Part shown: piece by piece, positions 59,026 through 64,000 of the stretch
Position numbering within the stretch: the stretch's first letter is position 1
Layout: each line of letters begins with the position of its first letter
DNA from: Allium sativum
Taxonomy: Eukaryota; Streptophyta; Magnoliopsida; Asparagales; Amaryllidaceae
Assembly (NCBI GenBank): GCA_030737875.1
Contig: CM060909.1
Location: 31,671,159-31,735,158, forward strand
Direction: 5' to 3'
DNA length: 64,000 bases
Position numbers and translations under genes: made by a program
Notes under the pieces: model-generated
Told to the model about the DNA's origin: nothing
Seen by the model: only the letters and a program-made list of their open reading frames with translations
Database searches by the model: none

Positions 59026-60953
59026 TATGTTGTATGTCAATTTGGGAATTTCATGCAAGTTCAACCATGATCACATATATGAACAAAACTACATGCTAAT
59101 ATGATTAGGTTCATGTTAGATTTGATCCAACTAATTTGCAAGTTCACAACTATTTGCCTAATTTTAAGTTTATGTAGTTCTATGTAAAACCCCTATTTCA
59201 TGATTCATGTTGAGTAGATCTAAATTTGCAAGTTCATAATTAAATGTATAATGTTCTATGCCAAATTTATATGATACATGTGTAGTTAAATCCATATTTT
59301 TATGATGTTGGAATTATTACATGTTCCTCTTTTTCCCCTTTTGTGTATAAGTTAGGCTATGTATCGAACCTAACATTTTATGTGATTTATGCGAACGTTT
59401 AACGGGGGTAACGTTGGGGAAAAACATGAAATTACATATAATTGGCATATTTGGCATATTTGGCTCATAAACATGTAAATGTTTTATGGCATAAAGTGGT
59501 ATAAATTTTTATACCTAAAATTAAGTGGGGCTTGACTTGAATGACAATAATTTACATATAAATATAAAGTGGTAAATATTTAAATTTAGAAAAGACGAAT
59601 ATGCCTAACCCAAGGTAAGATTGAGTTACGGTGTAAGACTGCCCGGAACCGCCTGGCACATCCAGCAATCATAGCAATATATATCTAATGTGGGAGGTTA
59701 GTGCATCGAGCCTAAAAGAACCCAAGGTTAGACTGAGTTGCGGTGTAAAACGGCCCGGACCCAACCAGCACATCCAGTAATCGCAACAATACCTGTCTAA
59801 TGTGAGTGATTGGTGCTTTAATGAATGAATTAAAGCTAAGTCAGGAATGGTAGGGTTAAGTTAAATAAGGCAACACTTAACCAATACAACATGTTAACTA
59901 AACAGATGGGTGGGGTTAGGTTAACTTGGAAACATAACCAATTTAACATGTAGATTAGAAAACACTAGTAACGGGAACCCATTTCAGCAGTAACCCACAT
60001 AGTTGTATCATGGTACCCTGAACTAGGCAGGATGGGGCACGATTACTGGGTGGATTATAAGCGGTCAAAACAACGGCGGTTGGTGCGTCAGTGTAGGTTC
60101 CGACGAAGTATGAGCGTGCACGTACTCCAGAGTGGAAAAAGCAGGCACTGGGCATCAGTAGTTATACACTGTGCATCTTGAATCGTGTCGGGTTGCCACC
60201 ATAGGATTTGATACACTCCATGGTGGGACCGACACAGGTATCTACAATCGAGCGGGGTCATATAACACAAGTAGTAAATGCGGGCGAGTAGGAGTCGATC
60301 GATAAAAAGGGATCACTGGGTTTGAAATCATGATGATGGTTGAAATATCTAGTAGTTGCAGAGAATATGAATATGAGTGCGATAGTGTGATTAGTTTATC
60401 TTGCCTTATCCTATGTTACCTTATTTCCTTGTTATTGTCCTGCGTCCAGTTTATTCATGTCATGGTTCTCTTACCAGTTTACATGCTGAATAATCACTGG
60501 ACTTACCAGACTTATGTCTGACCCATTTTTCTTTCGCTATCTTTTCTTCCGTTCCCTCCTCCCCCGGTCAGGTACCCAGGAAGGGAACAACTCAACTTAA
60601 TTTGGACCGTTCATCTTTCCAAGCTTGAAGACTCTGTGATGTATAGCTTGGAACCTCTTATCTTTGGCTATGGCTTTGGACAAACTACTACTTGGGGATT
60701 TATGCAGTTATATTGTGTTTTATGCTTCTTTATGTTATAATCAAGACAGATATTTTGATGTAATGATTGGGAAGTTGTTTTGAAACAGTTTGCTATAATG
60801 TTTTGTTATGAACCACGTTTGAAATAAAGTTAGTTTTTCCGCTGCCTATATATGTCTGTCTTGTAAATTATCTGTGTCTTTTACCTATAATGCTCCACCA
60901 AAGTTAAGGCATTCCCTTTGTGAGTGACCTTAACGGAGGTGGGGTGTTTCACT

Positions 60954-60965
60954 TGGTATTAGAGC
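60954..60965 (+). other. E5 primer binding site, one base changed
   Basis: TGGTATTAGAGC, the initiator-Met site with one C to T change, two bases after the LTR. Confidence 0.8.
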
Positions 60966-61140
60966 AAAGGTTTACCAGATCAGATAAAAATGTTGAAAAC
61001 GGTTTTTCAAAAAGAAGTTTAAAGAAGCAATTTTCAAGAAAAAGTGTTGTATTATTTTGAAAAAAAGGCATAATCCCCCAAATCCATATGCACTATTTTT
61101 CTATCCTTTGTTTTGAATCTTTCCTTTTTTCGTTTTAGCA

Positions 61141-61705
61141 TGTCTGGGGATCTTAACCTTCCAGAGGGTGTGCCGGTACCTGGCTGGTTCAGAAGGTACC
61201 TAGACACTAGGGCTAATGTCGTAGGCCCAGCAGACGTTCCTCCTCCCCCAGCTGCAGCGGTTCCTCCTCCTCGGCGTGCAAATGCTTTCTCAAAAATATG
61301 TAGGGTCTTTCGAGCCATGGGTGGAAAGAGCTTCAATGGAAATAAATCCTTCGTGGAAGCAAGAAACTGGCTCAAAGAAACTGAGGATTTGTTTGATATC
61401 TTCGAAGTGGACGATAGGAAGAAGATACAGTTGGCCGTATGGTTGCTTAAAGACGAGGCATCCTATTGGTGGGAAGTTACTAACGCTGAAAGACCAGTTG
61501 AAACTTGGATGGATTTTAGAATGAGGTTTGAAATGAAATTCCTCTCACAAGCTGAACGAAGCCTATAGATGGAGAAGTTCTTAGCTCCCAAACAGGGGAG
61601 TATGTCGGTTAAGGAATACGTTAACCAATTTAACCAGCTAGCTAGATTTGGATTGGAGTTAGTGAACACTCCACATAAGAACGCTCTCCGTTTTGTTAAA
61701 TTTTG
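61141..61705 (+). pseudogene. gag: E5 gag, capsid part, broken
   Basis: ATG 61141 (MSGDLNLPEG) opens 142 codons with a proline-rich start and the capsid core (FEVDDRKKIQLAVW and YWWE). TAG at 61566; the same frame continues with EKFLAPKQGSMSVKEYV and LARFG and then stops again near 61705. Downstream the frame shifts before the zinc knuckle. Confidence 0.8.
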
Positions 61706-61980
61706 AATGAGCCACTGCACAGCGTAGCTATGTTCCATATACCTATGGGTGTGAGTTATGAGAGGCTGGTGGACATGGCACTGTTACAAGAAGAAGATAA
61801 GGTTGGCAAGAAAGAGACAAAGGTGGAAGTACCTCAAGATTAGAAAGTGGAAGGATCACAAAGCAAGAAGACAGAATCCAAGAAGGGCGGAAAGAAAAAC
61901 AAACCCCGTGACAAGACGAAGTGTAATTTTTTGGCATTCCTGGACATCTGGTTAAGGACTGCAGAAAGAAGAAGAGGAAG

Positions 61981-62595
61981 ATGGGTGGCTATTTCCATTG
62001 CAGCAAGACGGGACACATGGCTAAGGACTGCCCAAGAAGGCAAGGGCAAGGGCAAGGGCAGAGAGCTGAATCTACTTCTGGAGGGCAGGTTCACGCTCTC
62101 ATGGCACCTCCGCAAGAACGAGGTGGAAATGTTTCTGTTGTGAGTTTAGTTTATCTTTTTGATCATCCTATTCGTGCACTCTTTGATTTTGGCGCATCGC
62201 ACTCTTTTATATCTACTACTTTAGTTGAATCTCTGCACCTAGACACCAGTTTAGTAGAGGATCCCTTGGTTGTTTCAAATCCTACTTATTCGTCAATGAT
62301 TTGTTTGGATTTGGAAATTTCTAAACTAAGTGTTAGGTTTAGATGTAATGCCAATGTTTTGGGCTTCACGAGCTATGGGTTGATTCTAGGCATGGATTAG
62401 TTATCCAGTAATGGTGCCATCCTCGATTGTGAAAAGAGAGTAGTTAGACTCATGACTCGCCTCGGTAACACTCTCGAAATTTCTTGTAATCCCATGAACT
62501 CTGTTATGCTTAGCTATCTAGAATCTCTTGATGCGTCTGTTGAGAATTTGTAGTCTGTTAGAGTAGTCCGTGAATACTCGGATGTCTTTGAAGAG
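61981..62595 (+). pseudogene. E5 zinc knuckle and protease, broken
   Basis: A partial knuckle (YFHCSKTGHMAKDC; the first Cys is replaced by Phe or Tyr) is followed by the protease with FDFGASHSF, where a Thr is usual after the Asp, and LILGMD ending in TAG at 62398 where the family has Trp. The frame continues to a further stop near 62551. Inactive as it stands. Confidence 0.75.
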
Positions 62596-63450
62596 ATGAA
62601 GGGGTTACCTCCAAAGCGGGAGATAGACTTCCGCATATGCCTCGTTGATAATGCAAAACCCGTTGCTTTACCCGTTAGACACATGGATCCAAGGGAAAGG
62701 AAAGAACTCAACAAGCAAGTTAAAGAGTTGCTTGAGAAGTGGTTTATAAGGTGGAGTATTTCTGAAAGGGGTGCTCCAGTAGTATTCGCAACCAAAGAAG
62801 ATGGCTCGCTTCGCCTATGCGTTGATAATCGGGAGCTAAACAAGCTGACCAAGAAGAATAGGCACCCACTTCCAAGAATAGATGACTTGTTTGATCAGCT
62901 TGTAGGTGCATCGGTTTTCTCCTAACTAGATCTAGCTACCAGGTTTCATCGGCTAAGAGTGGCTGAAGACAACATTGATAAGACCGCGTTCAGAACTCCG
63001 GATGGTTTCTTCGAGTGGCTTGTCATGCCTTTCGGCCTGACAAACGTACCCGCTTACTTCATTGATTTGATGAGCAGGGTGTTCAGGGAGCTCCTCAATA
63101 AGTTTGTGGTGGTCTTCATAGATGACATTTAGATTTTCTAAAAGAGTGAGGAAGAGCATGCTCAGCATTTAAAAGAAGTTATGGATACTCTTCGAGCACA
63201 TATGTTGAAAGCCAAATTCTCCAAATGCCACTTCTGGAGAGAGGAAGTAAGATTCATCGGACATGTGGTATCTAAGGAAGGGTTAGATGTGGACCCCGCA
63301 AAAGTAGTTGCGGTACAAGATTGGAAGGTTCCACGGAATGCTACCAAAGTCTGAAGCTTCCTCGGGCTAGCGGGCTTTTACCGAAAATTCATCAAAGACT
63401 TTGCGAAAATCTCAACTCCACTTACAAGTTTGACGAAGAAGAACCTAACT
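62596..63450 (+). pseudogene. pol: E5 reverse transcriptase, broken
   Basis: Open from 62596 to 62925 ([17 protein letters not shown]), then TAA at 62923 in the FSQLDL motif. The same frame then gives [12 protein letters not shown] and FIDDI, followed by two stops, then the RT C-terminus to LGLAGFYRKFI. The catalytic IDD box is kept, but the domain cannot be translated in one piece. Confidence 0.8.
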
Positions 63451-63499
63451 TTCAATTGGGATTTGGATTGCGATGTTGTTTTCTAATGATTAAAGAGGG

Positions 63500-64000
63500 C
63501 TCTAACAACAACCCTAGTTCTGACATTGCCAGATGGGAGAAAGATGTTTACTGTATACACGGATGCATGTGGCATGGGACTAGGTGTTGTCTTAATGCAA
63601 GAAGGGAAGGTAGTAGCTTATGGAGGCAGACAATTGAAAGTACATGAGAAAAACTACCCAACCCATGATCTAGAGTTGGTTGCCATCGTCTTTGCGCTTA
63701 AGTCTTGGCGCCATTATCTCCTAGCTGAGAATTTTGAATTGTATATTGACCATAAATCATTGAAGTACCTTTTCTCGCAGAAAGATCTTAACTTGAGGCA
63801 ACAAAGGTGGATGGAGTTCGTGGCATCCTACGATTTCGAGATTTCCTATACCCCTGGCAAGGTCAATGTAGTAGCAGATGCCTTGAGTAGAAAGAAGCTG
63901 ACCTTAAGCTCTCTCTTTGTAGAAAGGCAGAGCTTGGAATACATAGCCAACTTTGACTTTAGACCCTCCATCGATCATGTGACTGGTTTGTTAGAATCAC
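63500..64000 (+). pseudogene. pol: E5 RNase H, running off the window
   Basis: Reads [15 protein letters not shown] near 63557, then [24 protein letters not shown] and [17 protein letters not shown], the complete Ty3-type RNase H order. A frameshift separates it from RT near 63480. This stretch is open to the window end. Confidence 0.8.

Larger units (their letters stand above)
57891..60951 (+). repeat. E5 5' LTR, 3061 bp
   Basis: Starts TGTTACACCACG, ends GTGTTTCA. It contains a 21-base C run (58156-58176), GGTCGACC palindromes (58184-58243), a tandem array (58800-59025), the twofold 110 bp block shared with E4 (59600-59815), and only one or two GGTTAAG-type units near 59850-59960. Confidence 0.85.
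57891..64000 (+). mobile_element. E5: LTR retrotransposon related to E4, cut by window end
   Basis: The 5' LTR at 57891-60951 is similar at its ends and in several blocks to the E4 LTR read on the other strand. PBS, gag, zinc knuckle, protease, RT and RNase H follow on the plus strand. Integrase and 3' LTR lie beyond the window. Stops in every gene make it defective. Confidence 0.85.

Overview
This window reads as intergenic plant DNA made almost entirely of nested Ty3/gypsy LTR retrotransposons. No host protein gene, tRNA or rRNA gene was recognised. The plant assignment rests on initiator-Met-tRNA primer sites (TGGTATCAGAGC type), Tat/Retand-style elements with a second RNase H and an antisense gene, chromodomain elements, and spliceosomal intron signals. 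Species or family cannot be read from the sequence. Internal names E0 to E5 are used below.

Layout: (1) E0, minus strand, about 1-21318: a nearly coding-free element with very long LTRs (right LTR 18057-21318, left LTR running off the window start to 17693) around a 363 bp interior. Its LTRs carry AT-rich hairpin minisatellites. (2) E1, plus strand, 1239-15100: a young, almost intact Tat/Retand-type element inserted in the hairpin array of the left E0 LTR, with TSD TGTAT and 771 bp LTRs differing at 6 sites by eye. It has gag-PR-RT-RNaseH-INT in a single frame broken by three stops, then a 3' untranslated region with tandem repeats, then a three-exon antisense gene. (3) 21319-25974: unrecognised old sequence with a likely solo LTR at 23060-24527. 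(4) E3, plus strand, 25975-55630, TSD CCAGG: a decayed Tat/Retand relative of E1. Its 5' LTR is split by E2 (minus strand, 26144-35871, TSD GACCC, a chromodomain element with broken gag and pol). Its gag is split by E4 (minus strand, 36714-47250, TSD TGGCT/TGGAT, LTRs of about 4 kb with a GGTTAAG/CTTAACC hairpin array and a decayed interior). (5) 55636-57890: unrecognised sequence. (6) E5, plus strand, 57891 to beyond the window end: a relative of E4 with a 3.06 kb LTR and gag, protease, RT and RNase H, broken by stops.

Insertion order follows from the nesting: E3 before E2 and E4, and E0 before E1. LTR similarity judged by eye puts E1 as youngest, E0 young (roughly 98 percent over the shared 1.7 kb), and E2, E4 and E3 older. 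Two themes recur. The first is short tandem arrays inside LTRs whose units are themselves inverted repeats. The second is a hairpin motif (AGTGG...CCACT, next to CTATAAA) shared by the LTRs of E1 and E3 and present once more inside E1 just after the integrase, with a compensated base change in its stem.
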